DNA from: Oscillospiraceae bacterium
GTDB taxonomy: Bacteria; Bacillota; Clostridia; Oscillospirales; Oscillospiraceae
Reading direction: 5' to 3'
NCBI GenBank assembly: GCA_022846095.1
Contig: AP025583.1
Coordinates: forward strand, 496,001-560,000
DNA length: 64,000 nucleotides
Shown here: positions 7,733 through 15,269 of the stretch, in pieces
How the letters are laid out: each line of letters begins with the position of its first letter
Position numbering within the stretch: position 1 is the first letter of the stretch
Made by a program: the position numbers and the translations under genes
The notes under the pieces: model-generated
Seen by the model: the letters and a program-made list of their open reading frames with translations, nothing else
What the model was told of the DNA's origin: nothing
Databases searched by the model: none

Positions 7733-7858
7733 ATGAATATGCAGACAAACAAAAATCCTGATGCCTTGCTAATACGTCAATATCGAATAGAGCGCAAGTT
7801 TATCGGTTCCAGAACGGCGGCAGAAATGCTGCAGCACTTGGTGCGGGCACATAGCTGA
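7733..7858 (+). CDS. Small hypothetical protein (41 aa) upstream of recombinase
   Basis: GAGGAGGAAGCAAC precedes an ATG that opens a 41-codon frame, beginning MNMQTNKNPDALLIRQYRIE and ending in EMLQHLVRAHS. It is basic and probably helical. It lies between the helicase and the serine recombinase, on the same strand, 50 bases from the recombinase start. Small ORFs in this position are common in clostridial serine-recombinase elements. A role in recombination control would be a guess. Family not recognised. Confidence 0.6.
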   Translation: MNMQTNKNPDALLIRQYRIERKFIGSRTAAEMLQHLVRAHS

Positions 7859-7908
7859 AGCCTGCAGAAAATGCAGTAGCTGATTCAATTTGAAAGGAGG
7901 GACGGCTG

Positions 7909-9519
7909 ATGCCGCGCAAATCCCGAAACGAGCGGATAGCAGCCGCTACTGTTCGCTGCTGGCGTACAGCGGAATATAGCCGTCTCTCCCGTGAAGATGG
8001 CGACAAGGTGGAGAGCGACAGTATTACCCACCAGCGGATGCTGCTGGACGACTTTGTTGAAACCCACCCGGAGTTGATTCTGGTTGACCGCTATGAGGAT
8101 GATGGGTATACGGGAACCAACTTTGACCGCCCCGACTTCCAGCGGATGCTGAAGGACATCGAAGCAGAAAAGGTCAACTGCATCATCGTTAAAGATCTCT
8201 CCCGGTTTGGGCGGGACTATATCGATGTGGGTCGATATTTGGAGCGGTGGCTGCCGGAGCATGGTGTGCGCTTTATCGCAATAGGAGACAACGTGGACAG
8301 CGAGAGTGGCCCCTACGATATGCTGCTTCCGGTCAAGAATGTTTTTAATGAACAGTACGCCCGCGATATTTCCAAAAAGGTCAAGAGTGCGGTAAAAACA
8401 AAACAACGCCGCGGTGAGTTCGTAGGGGCATTTCCCTCCTATGGCTATCGAAAAGACCCGGAGAACCATGGGAAGCTAATCGTCGATCCCCCTGCAGCTC
8501 AAGTGGTACAGCGGATTTTTGATCTTTTTGAAGGCGGTATGGGCAAAATTAAGATCGCCAAGGTACTCAACGAGGAAGGTGTACCATGTCCAAGCGAATA
8601 CAAGCGCCTCAACGGAGAGCGATATAACAATGGGCGAAGGATTCAAAATACAACCTATTGGACGTACGCCACTATCCATCGGATGCTTCAGAATCAAATG
8701 TATGCCGGTAACTTGGAGCAGGGGCGCAACTATCGTCCACAACTTCATGGTAAAGCGAAGCAACTGGAACGGAACCAATGGATCGTCGTTTCGGGAACCC
8801 ACGAGGCCATCATAGACGCGGAACAGTGGGAACGGGTACAATCGCTGCTATCCAAGGATACGCGGACATTGGACTTTGATAAGAACGTCAGCCCTTTTGC
8901 GGGGTTTCTTCGCTGCGGAGATTGCGGTCGGGCTATGAGCAAGACAAACCATCCGGGTGGAGTCTATTACTGCTGTGGCTCCTATAAGCGATACGGTCCC
9001 ACCGTGTGCAGCAGGCACGGAATTAGTCAAAAGGAACTGGAAGAAATCCTCCTGTACGATTTGAACCAGATTATCCAGGCTGTGGGTGATTTGAAGGAAT
9101 TGACTGCACAAGCCGCTGAGAAGCCGGTGAAACAGCGTAACCTCCAAGCCGAGCGGGAGCGTTGCCGGGGGGTATTGGATCGTCTGTACCGTCTGAAGAA
9201 GGTTTCTTATGAGGACTTTAAAGATGGCTTGCTAAGTAGGGAAGACTACCTTCGGTATAAGGATGACTACGAGCGGCAGGAGAGGCAGCTTACGGTTCAG
9301 ATGGAGCAACTCTGTGACCCAGAGGGTGAGGACAATGTACTTCATAAGCCGTGGGTGGAGAGTTTGCTGAGGCACGGAAAGCTGATGGAGGTGGATCGCT
9401 CCACTTTGGCCGAGACGGTGGAAAAGATTCTGATATTTGAGGATGGCAGGATTGAGATTACATATACCTTTGCTGATGACTTGGGGATTCTGGGGACAGG
9501 AAAAGAAGACGTCGTTTAA
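7909..9519 (+). CDS. Large serine recombinase (TnpX/TndX type)
   Basis: The 536-aa protein has the full large-resolvase architecture. The N-terminal catalytic domain holds YSRLSREDGD with Ser27 as the probable nucleophile, then DDGYTGTNFDRP and VKDLSRFGRDY. A Recombinase domain (about 180-300) follows. A zinc ribbon comes next (CGDCGRAMS, then YCC and VCSRHG, about 345-370), and then a coiled coil rich in E, R and Q. The enzyme cuts and joins attachment sites through a Ser-DNA bond and would have integrated the element into the PdaB-like gene at 13.1 kb. AAAGGAGGGACGGCTG gives a clear start. A terminator follows directly. Confidence 0.95.
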   Translation: MPRKSRNERIAAATVRCWRTAEYSRLSREDGDKVESDSITHQRMLLDDFVETHPELILVDRYEDDGYTGTNFDRPDFQRMLKDIEAEKVNCIIVKDLSRFGRDYIDVGRYLERWLPEHGVRFIAIGDNVDSESGPYDMLLPVKNVFNEQYARDISKKVKSAVKTKQRRGEFVGAFPSYGYRKDPENHGKLIVDPPAAQVVQRIFDLFEGGMGKIKIAKVLNEEGVPCPSEYKRLNGERYNNGRRIQNTTYWTYATIHRMLQNQMYAGNLEQGRNYRPQLHGKAKQLERNQWIVVSGTHEAIIDAEQWERVQSLLSKDTRTLDFDKNVSPFAGFLRCGDCGRAMSKTNHPGGVYYCCGSYKRYGPTVCSRHGISQKELEEILLYDLNQIIQAVGDLKELTAQAAEKPVKQRNLQAERERCRGVLDRLYRLKKVSYEDFKDGLLSREDYLRYKDDYERQERQLTVQMEQLCDPEGEDNVLHKPWVESLLRHGKLMEVDRSTLAETVEKILIFEDGRIEITYTFADDLGILGTGKEDVV

Positions 9520-9537
9520 AACGGCGTCTTCTTTTTT
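9504..9537 (+). terminator. Terminator after the recombinase
   Basis: AGAAGACGTCGTTT and AAACGGCGTCTTCT form a stem overlapping the stop codon region, followed by a T-run (9530-9538). It ends the recombinase transcript before the AAA ATPase gene. Confidence 0.8.
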
Positions 9538-9638
9538 TGTAATTCACATATATTTGCACTAAACAATGTTGTTTTTGGGTTGTTTTTTACATCAAACGAG
9601 GATATACTTGTTATAGATTCCCCATAGGAGGCGAGAAG

Positions 9639-10937
9639 ATGTTTCGGAAAATTACGAATTATTTGTTAGAGTGGAAAGAAAGCCTTTACCGAAAACCTTT
9701 GATTTTACAGGGCGCCCGGCAGGTGGGTAAGACATATGCCATACTTGAGTTCGGAAAGGCGCAGTATGAAAACGTCGCCTATTTTAACTTTGAAACCAAT
9801 CCCAGCCTGATTAAGACCTTTGATGAGAGTATTGAACCCGGCTATTTGGTGCCACTTCTCTCCAGAATCGCGGGACAGACGATCGTGACGGAGAAGACCT
9901 TGGTAATTTTCGATGAGGTGCAGCTCTGCGAGCGGGCACTGACCTCACTCAAATATTTCTGTGAGATGGCACCGGGGTATCATGTGATCGCCTGTGGCAG
10001 CCTCTTGGGGGTGGCGGTCAACCGCCAGCAGTTTTCTTTCCCGGTGGGCAAGGTGGACATGAAGACGCTCTATCCCATGGACATGGAAGAGTTCCTGATT
10101 GCCTGCGGCGAAGATGAGCTGGTGGCAAAGATCAAGGACTGCTTTGCAAACGATACCCCTATGCCCGCTGTGTTGCACGAGACGGCCTTAAACTACTATC
10201 GGCAGTATCTTGTGGTGGGAGGAATGCCAGACTGCGTGAGCAAGTTCGTAGAGACTCACGACTACATCCTGGTGCGGCACATACAGGAAACCATCCTAGC
10301 CGCCTACCTCAACGACATGAGCAAGTACAATAAGGAGAACGAGATCAAGAAGACCCGGCTTGTATATGACAATATCACGGTGCAGCTTTCCAAGAAGAAT
10401 ACCCGTTTCCAGTATAAGCTCGTCAAAAAGGGCGGGCGGGCCTCCGAGTTTGAGAATGCCATTGAATGGCTTGTCCTCTCTGGCATTGTAACACGGGTTT
10501 ATAGGGTGGAGCAGATTAAGAAACCGTTGGAGAACTACCGGGATATTGATGCTTTTAAGACTTATATTTCAGATGTTGGCCTTCTTTGCGCTAAGAAGGA
10601 AATTGTACCGGAGGACATTCTTTACCCAACGCATGAGTTGGATGATTTCAAAGGTGGCATGACTGAGAACTATGTTTTAGCGCAACTAGTCGCTAATAAC
10701 TATACTTCCTATTATTGGACGAACGAAAAAAGTGTTGCAGAGGTAGACTTTATCATACAGCGAGAGGGGGAGATCATTCCTATAGAGGTTAAGTCGGGTA
10801 TTCATACAAAAGCGAAAAGCTTAGATGTATACAGCAAGGCTTACAAACCGGGGTGTTTAATTAGATTATCGACTAAAAATTTTGGTTTTGAAGGTTTAAT
10901 TAAATCGCTACCTTTATACTGTGTATGGTGTATTTGA
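9639..10937 (+). CDS. AAA_14 / DUF4143 ATPase
   Basis: The 432-aa protein carries Walker A GARQVGKT (25-32), Walker B TLVIFDEVQ (about 87-95) and the sensor YHVIACGSLLG, the AAA_14 pattern. A winged-helix DUF4143 region follows. The C-terminus has EVDFII...EIIPIEVKSG, which is the D-EXK core of a PD-(D/E)XK nuclease-like fold that the family often keeps in partly degraded form. The cellular role of these ATPases is unsettled; they are common in gut anaerobes and often lie on mobile DNA. The ribosome site is CATAGGAGGCGAGAAG. The gene is moderately AT-rich towards its 3' end. It stands alone between a terminator and the ParA operon. Confidence 0.85.
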   Translation: MFRKITNYLLEWKESLYRKPLILQGARQVGKTYAILEFGKAQYENVAYFNFETNPSLIKTFDESIEPGYLVPLLSRIAGQTIVTEKTLVIFDEVQLCERALTSLKYFCEMAPGYHVIACGSLLGVAVNRQQFSFPVGKVDMKTLYPMDMEEFLIACGEDELVAKIKDCFANDTPMPAVLHETALNYYRQYLVVGGMPDCVSKFVETHDYILVRHIQETILAAYLNDMSKYNKENEIKKTRLVYDNITVQLSKKNTRFQYKLVKKGGRASEFENAIEWLVLSGIVTRVYRVEQIKKPLENYRDIDAFKTYISDVGLLCAKKEIVPEDILYPTHELDDFKGGMTENYVLAQLVANNYTSYYWTNEKSVAEVDFIIQREGEIIPIEVKSGIHTKAKSLDVYSKAYKPGCLIRLSTKNFGFEGLIKSLPLYCVWCI

Positions 10938-11002
10938 TAGAGAAATTACAGATTTTTAAAGATACGGGTACTATATAAAAACTAAGGAATGGGGAACGCA
11001 GA

Positions 11003-11839
11003 ATGAAAATTGTTAGTTTAATAAATATGAAAGGCGGAGTGGGCAAAACTACACTTGCTGTTAATTTAGCTGATTTTATTAGTAATAGGTATAAAAAGAA
11101 AATGCTTGTAGTTGATGTAGATCCCCAGTTTAATGCCACACAATGTATCATCAGTGGTGATGAATATATGAAATATATTGAAAGGGGGGGAGACACAGTT
11201 ATTGATGTATTTGATTCAACAGTAAAGCACTCAACCTCAATTGTAGACGGGAGTAGTTTGCAAGAACCGAGACCTATTGATGCAATTATTCCGTATAAAA
11301 GCAAACGGGGCTTTGACTTGCTTCCTAGTAAGTTAGATTTATTTCGGTATGAGATGGCATCCGGACAGGGGAAGGAATTACGTCTAAAGCATTATCTTCA
11401 TTCAATTTCAGAAGAGTATGATATCTGTATAATTGATTCCCCCCCGACCCCCTCAGCGTGGATGGCCAGTGCCTTGATTGCTTCCGATTACTATTTAATC
11501 CCAGTTAAGCCAGATCCAATTAGTATGACTGGTATAGATTTGCTAGAAGGGATAATAAACGAGAAAAGGGATAATTACGGCTGCCACTGTGAATGCTGTG
11601 GTGTAGTATTTACAATGGTAGAAAAAAATACCCTAGTATTTAGGACAGCTCAGAGTTATTTTAGTTCTAGTAAAAAATGGGGCAAGTACTTATATACAAA
11701 GATGTTGCCAAAGCGTACAGATATCGCCCGTGGGCAATTATCAAATGTATTTATTAGGGATATTGATAATAGTGATTTAAGGGCAGAATTTGCAGGACTA
11801 GCGCAAGAGTTTTTATCTAGGTTAGGAGTGGAGTTATGA
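11003..11839 (+). CDS. ParA/Soj-family ATPase
   Basis: The 278-aa protein begins MKIVSLINMKGGVGKTT, the deviant Walker A of ParA/MinD ATPases, followed by VVDVDPQFNAT (Walker A') and CIIDSPP (Walker B). It lacks the N-terminal HTH of plasmid ParA and so resembles Soj. It would bind ATP and dimerise on DNA. It is the first gene of a compact AT-rich operon (stop overlaps the next start, ATGA). No ParB-like partner is visible; the two following proteins are unknown. So it may serve element maintenance, or it may be the ATPase of an unrecognised defence or maintenance cassette. Two cysteine pairs (CHCECC, about 193-198) are unusual for Soj. Confidence 0.85.
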   Translation: MKIVSLINMKGGVGKTTLAVNLADFISNRYKKKMLVVDVDPQFNATQCIISGDEYMKYIERGGDTVIDVFDSTVKHSTSIVDGSSLQEPRPIDAIIPYKSKRGFDLLPSKLDLFRYEMASGQGKELRLKHYLHSISEEYDICIIDSPPTPSAWMASALIASDYYLIPVKPDPISMTGIDLLEGIINEKRDNYGCHCECCGVVFTMVEKNTLVFRTAQSYFSSSKKWGKYLYTKMLPKRTDIARGQLSNVFIRDIDNSDLRAEFAGLAQEFLSRLGVEL

Positions 11840-12348
11840 GCGTTTCATCAGGAAGGAAAAGCCAGGACAAAACAGTGGAAGTTGATAAGACATTGACGTT
11901 TATAGAGGATCTTTGTTGGCTTTTAGATGCTAATAAAGCCATAAATTTTAAAAAAGTACCACCTATGCTTAGAACTCTCAGGGAAAGTAGTAGTTTAAGT
12001 GGAAATGATAACAAACCAGATGTAATTATAAGTAACTTAATTGGAGTCTTACCTGCATTGCTGAAGGATGAAGGTGTATTTACAACAAATAGTAGTTTGG
12101 TTCAATTTGCTAAAGAAGTCCTATCACTTAATATTTCTAGATGGGAAAAACGATCAAGATTTGAGATAATTGGGCTTATCATTTGTAATGTGGAAGAGGT
12201 CAATGCTGATAAGCTCGAAGCATTAATTCAAGTAAGTTTAGAACTATTAAAAAATAAGGATAAAGTAAAAAAAGAGATTCAAAATAATGACAATTTGTTT
12301 TCTTGGAATGAAACTATTCAAAAGATTGTGACAAATGACAATGAGTAG
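11836..12348 (+). CDS. Hypothetical protein, 170 aa, ParA operon
   Basis: The ATG overlaps the ParA stop (ATGA) and is preceded by GGAGTGGAGTT. The protein is small, charged and largely helical (FIEDLCWLLDANKAINFKKV, then LLKNKDKVKKEIQNND). It has no recognisable motif, signal peptide or membrane segment. Being translationally coupled to ParA, it is probably a partner or effector; it could stand in for ParB, but no HTH or ParB box is visible. Its AT-rich codons match its neighbours and not the chromosome. Confidence 0.65.
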   Translation: MSVSSGRKSQDKTVEVDKTLTFIEDLCWLLDANKAINFKKVPPMLRTLRESSSLSGNDNKPDVIISNLIGVLPALLKDEGVFTTNSSLVQFAKEVLSLNISRWEKRSRFEIIGLIICNVEEVNADKLEALIQVSLELLKNKDKVKKEIQNNDNLFSWNETIQKIVTNDNE

Positions 12349-13036
12349 ACGTATAAGAGCGGATTACCAAAAGCTTATAGATTTTTTTGAAGGCTACGCT
12401 TTGGGGAAATTTGAGGAAGATCAAAAAATAGATTGTAAAGCGTTACACAAGAAACTGTTCGCGTTAATGGTATTCGTGAGCGATGACGCAATTGAATTTA
12501 GCCGAATACAGCCAGGTTGTCAATACCTGTATGAGACGGTATCAGATGCAATGTTATCTATTTTTTGCTGGGCTAATGGAACATATAAATCGTCAAAACT
12601 CCATTTGAGATGCATGATTGAGAATTTACTAAAAGCATTACTGAGCAAGACAAATCCTGAGGTAATTTATGAGAAAAAAGTTTATGCTATTTTTGACATG
12701 GCAAAAGCTGATATACATTTCAAAAGCCTAGTAGGAATTGATATTTTATCAAAGCTAAAAAATAATTACGCGATTTTATGCGAAACTGTACATAGCGTTC
12801 CAGAAGAAAACGTGCCTATAAATGCGTTAAAACATCTTCCTACTTTTGATATAGAAAAGTCTAATCAATATGTAGAGTTATATCTTTCTAGTATTAATGC
12901 TATATTAGAAATTTTATACCTTAACTATTATGAGCCAATCCACAAGATGCATCCAGAAAATTGCCAAGATTTCTTAAGTTGCTTAAGTCCAACGCAAAAG
13001 CGGAGAATTAGCGATACTTTATTTCCGCCAACATAG
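12335..13036 (+). CDS. Hypothetical protein, 233 aa, last gene of ParA operon
   Basis: The frame starts 14 bases inside the end of the 170-aa gene (ACAAATGACAATGAG), so the first or the second Met could be used; coupling is likely. The protein is helical and rich in Cys, with CWANGTYKSSKLHLRCMIEN and ILCETVHSVPEE. The helical character and the CETVH segment recall HEPN-type RNase or accessory proteins, but the diagnostic R-x4-6-H motif is not clear. It ends 30 bases before the inverted repeat at the element's right end, so this operon is terminal cargo. Function unknown. Confidence 0.65.
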   Translation: MTMSRRIRADYQKLIDFFEGYALGKFEEDQKIDCKALHKKLFALMVFVSDDAIEFSRIQPGCQYLYETVSDAMLSIFCWANGTYKSSKLHLRCMIENLLKALLSKTNPEVIYEKKVYAIFDMAKADIHFKSLVGIDILSKLKNNYAILCETVHSVPEENVPINALKHLPTFDIEKSNQYVELYLSSINAILEILYLNYYEPIHKMHPENCQDFLSCLSPTQKRRISDTLFPPT

Positions 13037-13069
13037 GCGCTGAAAATTAATTAATCCTAGGAAGAGGAC

Positions 13070-13117
13070 AATACGGCCGCTGGAACTCTAGACACCTAGA
13101 GCCCCAGCGGCCGTATT
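13070..13117. terminator. Large inverted repeat / bidirectional terminator at the element right end
   Basis: AATACGGCCGCTGG (13070-13083) pairs perfectly with CCAGCGGCCGTATT (13104-13117), with an inner CTCTAG/CTAGAG stem around an ACAC loop. AT-rich flanks suggest termination of the ParA operon. It borders the junction with the truncated PdaB gene, so it may also mark the element end. Confidence 0.65.
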
Positions 13118-13314
13118 ATTACATCACCCCAGGCGGCGTCGAAGGAGATGGCCAGCACCTTCTGATCCCGCTGGACGCAGTAGATGGGCAGTTGCCGGGT
13201 GGCCGCCGACGCGCCCACGGCGCCGGGGTAGCTGACCACGTAGAACATGGCGCAGGCCGCCAGCAGGCAGGCCAGGGTGGTGAACATCTTTCGCTTTACC
13301 AAAAACAGCTTCAT
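13096..13314 (-). pseudogene. pdaB: PdaB-like polysaccharide deacetylase, truncated by the insertion
   Basis: The start at 13314 follows GAGGGGGAATCTCT. The frame encodes a basic N-terminus, a membrane anchor (FTTLACLLAACAMFYVV) and then QLPIYCVQRDQKVLAISFDA and AWG. The last part is the first strand and the catalytic Asp motif of the NodB/CE4 deacetylases of the PdaB sporulation family. After about 64 codons the sequence diverges (DVIIRPLGL, then stop). A full PdaB needs roughly 180 more residues with the HxxxH and RAPYG motifs; none follow. The remaining anchor peptide cannot be active. This is best explained by integration of the element into the gene. Whether the cell still sporulates depends on other PdaA/PdaB copies. 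Confidence 0.8.
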
Positions 13315-13425
13315 AGAGATTCCCCCTCGTTCATTTGCCACATCCTATGAAAAATAAGGGAAGTTCAGAAGCGGTTTTATGTCAAAACTGGCAGTATCAC
13401 CCCGGCGCGGCCACGTTCGCGGAGG

Positions 13426-14223
13426 CTAGGGCTGCTTGCCGATATAGGCAAGGATGCCGCCGTCCACGTAGAGGATATGGCCGTTGACAAAGTTAGAGGC
13501 GTCGGAAGCCAGAAACACCGCCGGCCCCATCAGATCCTCCGGTGTACCCCAGCGGGCAGCCGGCGTTTTGGAGACGATAAACTGGTCAAAGGGGTGCCGG
13601 CTGCCGTCAGGCTGTTTTTCCCGAAGGGGAGCGGTCTGCGGGGTGGCAATATAGCCGGGGCCGATGCCGTTGCACTGAATGTTGGCTCCGCCGTATTCAG
13701 AACAGATATTGCGGGTCAGCATTTTCAGCCCGCCCTTTGCGGCGGCGTAAGCTGAAACAGTCTCACGGCCCAGTTCGCTCATCATGGAGCAGATGTTAAT
13801 AATTTTGCCATGACCTTTCTTGAGCATACCGGGAATGACCGCTTTGGAGACGATGAAGGGGGCGTTGAGGTCGACATCTATCACCTGGCGGAACTGCTCC
13901 GCCGTCATATCGAGCATGGGGACGCGCTTGATAATACCTGCATTGTTGACCAGAATATCAATCGTGCCCACGTCCCGCTCCACCTGGGAGACAAACTGCT
14001 GCACCGCGTTTTCGTCAGTCACGTCGCAGACGTAGCCGCGGGCCTGGATACCTTCGGCCTCATAGGCGGCCAGCCCCCTGTCCACCAATGTCTGATTTAG
14101 ATCATTAAATACGATGGAGGCCCCCATAGAGGCGAAGGCGGTGGCAATTGCATAACCGATGCCATAAGAGGCCCCGGTCACCAGAGCAACCTTCCCATCC
14201 AGCCGGAAAGCGCCTGTATCCAT
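13426..14223 (-). CDS. SDR oxidoreductase, gluconate 5-dehydrogenase-like
   Basis: The 265-aa protein is a classical short-chain dehydrogenase: TGASYGIG (16-23) for NAD(P), NNAG (93-96), and the catalytic triad Ser146, Tyr159, Lys163 (YAAAK). IKRVPMLDMTAEQFRQVID, CNGIGPGYIATPQTAPLR and SKTPAARWGTPEDL are close to gluconate 5-dehydrogenase (5-keto-D-gluconate reductase) sequences. The enzyme interconverts D-gluconate and 5-ketogluconate, or a related keto-sugar acid. It is the last gene of the leftward operon with a zinc alcohol dehydrogenase and a C45 hydrolase. The ADH/SDR pair recalls the L-idonate route (IdnD/IdnO), but no idonate transporter or gluconate kinase is present, so the substrate is uncertain. 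Confidence 0.85.
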   Translation of the reverse strand: MDTGAFRLDGKVALVTGASYGIGYAIATAFASMGASIVFNDLNQTLVDRGLAAYEAEGIQARGYVCDVTDENAVQQFVSQVERDVGTIDILVNNAGIIKRVPMLDMTAEQFRQVIDVDLNAPFIVSKAVIPGMLKKGHGKIINICSMMSELGRETVSAYAAAKGGLKMLTRNICSEYGGANIQCNGIGPGYIATPQTAPLREKQPDGSRHPFDQFIVSKTPAARWGTPEDLMGPAVFLASDASNFVNGHILYVDGGILAYIGKQP

Positions 14224-14237
14224 AACTATCCCTCCCG

Positions 14238-15251
14238 TTAAAATGTAATAATGGTTTTGACACAGTGCTCGTTGTCCGCGATGGTATGCTCAAACGCAGC
14301 TTGAATTTGTTCCACAGGATACACGCCGGTAATCATCTTCCCGGGGTCCAGGCGGCCCTCCGCCAGCCACTGCATCACGGTGGGAAATTTGTGGCAATTC
14401 ATACGGGAACCCACGATGGTCAGTTCTTTTTTTGTAATTTTAACCGGCGGGATATGTGCGTCGGCTCCATCGAAACCGATCACTGCGATACGTCCCACAG
14501 GGGCGGCCAGATCTGCGGACAGCTCAAAGAACTGGTGTATGCCCACCGCGTCGACAACAATATCCGCGCCGCCGGGGGCGAAGGCATCCACGCAGGCATG
14601 CAGATCCTCACGCGCGGTGTTGACGGTCTGTGCCGCGCCGAACTCCAGTGCCTTCTGGAGTTTGGAATCGACAATATCCGCCATCAGCACCTGGCAGCCA
14701 AGTCCACGGGCGGCCTGGAGCAGGGCAAGGCCGATGGTCCCGGCACCGATAATGACTAGGCGGTCCTCCGGCGCGGCGGATACTCTGGAGAAGATGTTGG
14801 CGGCAACAGAGTAGGGCTCCGCCAGCGCGCCTTCCTCAAAGGAGATCCCCTCCGGCAGCTTATGAACCCTGTGCGCGGGCACCTGGATAAAATCCTGAAA
14901 GCCGCCGTCCATCTGTACGCCGAAACACTGAACCTGTGAGCAGACATTTTCGTGCCCGCTTGCGCACACTGCGCAGGCTCCGCAGGAGAAGACCGGGTCC
15001 AGGACCACCCGGTCGCCCTCTTGCAGGCAGCGGACATCACGCCCCGTCGAGACGACGACGCCGGAGAGCTCATGCCCCATGACGCGGGGCAGGGCCACGT
15101 CGTCCCGATGCCCCTGGAAGATATGTACGTCGGTGCCGCAGATGCCCACAGCCTTAACCTGGATGGACACCTCTTCCGGACCGGGGGCGGGGGAGCGGGG
15201 TACCTCCTGTACCTCAATGTGGCAGGGGGCTACCAGCTTGGCCGCTCTCAT
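14238..15251 (-). CDS. Zinc-dependent alcohol dehydrogenase (sorbitol/L-idonate/threonine DH type)
   Basis: A 337-aa medium-chain dehydrogenase. Catalytic zinc ligands are Cys38 (GICGTD) and His60-Glu61 (GHE). Structural zinc cysteines are 90, 93, 96 and 104 (CGACAVCASGHENVC). The Rossmann motif is GAGTIGL. Family members oxidise secondary hydroxyls of polyols, sugar acids or L-threonine with NAD. It is 14 bases upstream of the gluconate-5-dehydrogenase-like gene and 18 bases downstream of the C45 hydrolase, so the three are one transcript. Paired with the SDR it may carry out a two-step epimerisation of a sugar acid (IdnD/IdnO-like). The substrate cannot be read from sequence. Confidence 0.85.
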   Translation of the reverse strand: MRAAKLVAPCHIEVQEVPRSPAPGPEEVSIQVKAVGICGTDVHIFQGHRDDVALPRVMGHELSGVVVSTGRDVRCLQEGDRVVLDPVFSCGACAVCASGHENVCSQVQCFGVQMDGGFQDFIQVPAHRVHKLPEGISFEEGALAEPYSVAANIFSRVSAAPEDRLVIIGAGTIGLALLQAARGLGCQVLMADIVDSKLQKALEFGAAQTVNTAREDLHACVDAFAPGGADIVVDAVGIHQFFELSADLAAPVGRIAVIGFDGADAHIPPVKITKKELTIVGSRMNCHKFPTVMQWLAEGRLDPGKMITGVYPVEQIQAAFEHTIADNEHCVKTIITF

Positions 15252-15269
15252 ATTACCATCCCTTCCCTG

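Larger units (their letters stand above)
1..13125. mobile_element. Integrated mobile element (right part), serine-recombinase type
   Basis: A large serine recombinase (7909-9519), an excisionase-like HTH protein, a Rep-like protein, a DUF927-type helicase, a ParA operon and gene-to-gene swings in base composition mark this as an integrative element. Its right boundary is seen indirectly. A PdaB-type gene read from 13314 leftwards keeps its signal anchor and the start of its catalytic domain (ISFDAAWG), then changes at about 13118-13131 into unrelated sequence with an early stop. The missing 3' half of that gene is not at the left edge, so the element extends left of base 1 and is larger than 13 kb. 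The exact crossover cannot be set without the other junction. Whether the amidoligase cassette at 1-2.4 kb belongs to the same element is inferred from continuity. Confidence 0.75.

Noticed and set aside
13070-13117. Terminal inverted repeat of an insertion sequence
   Set aside because: The two arms face each other as one hairpin at a gene end; there is no transposase or matching distant copy, so a terminator near the attachment site is simpler.
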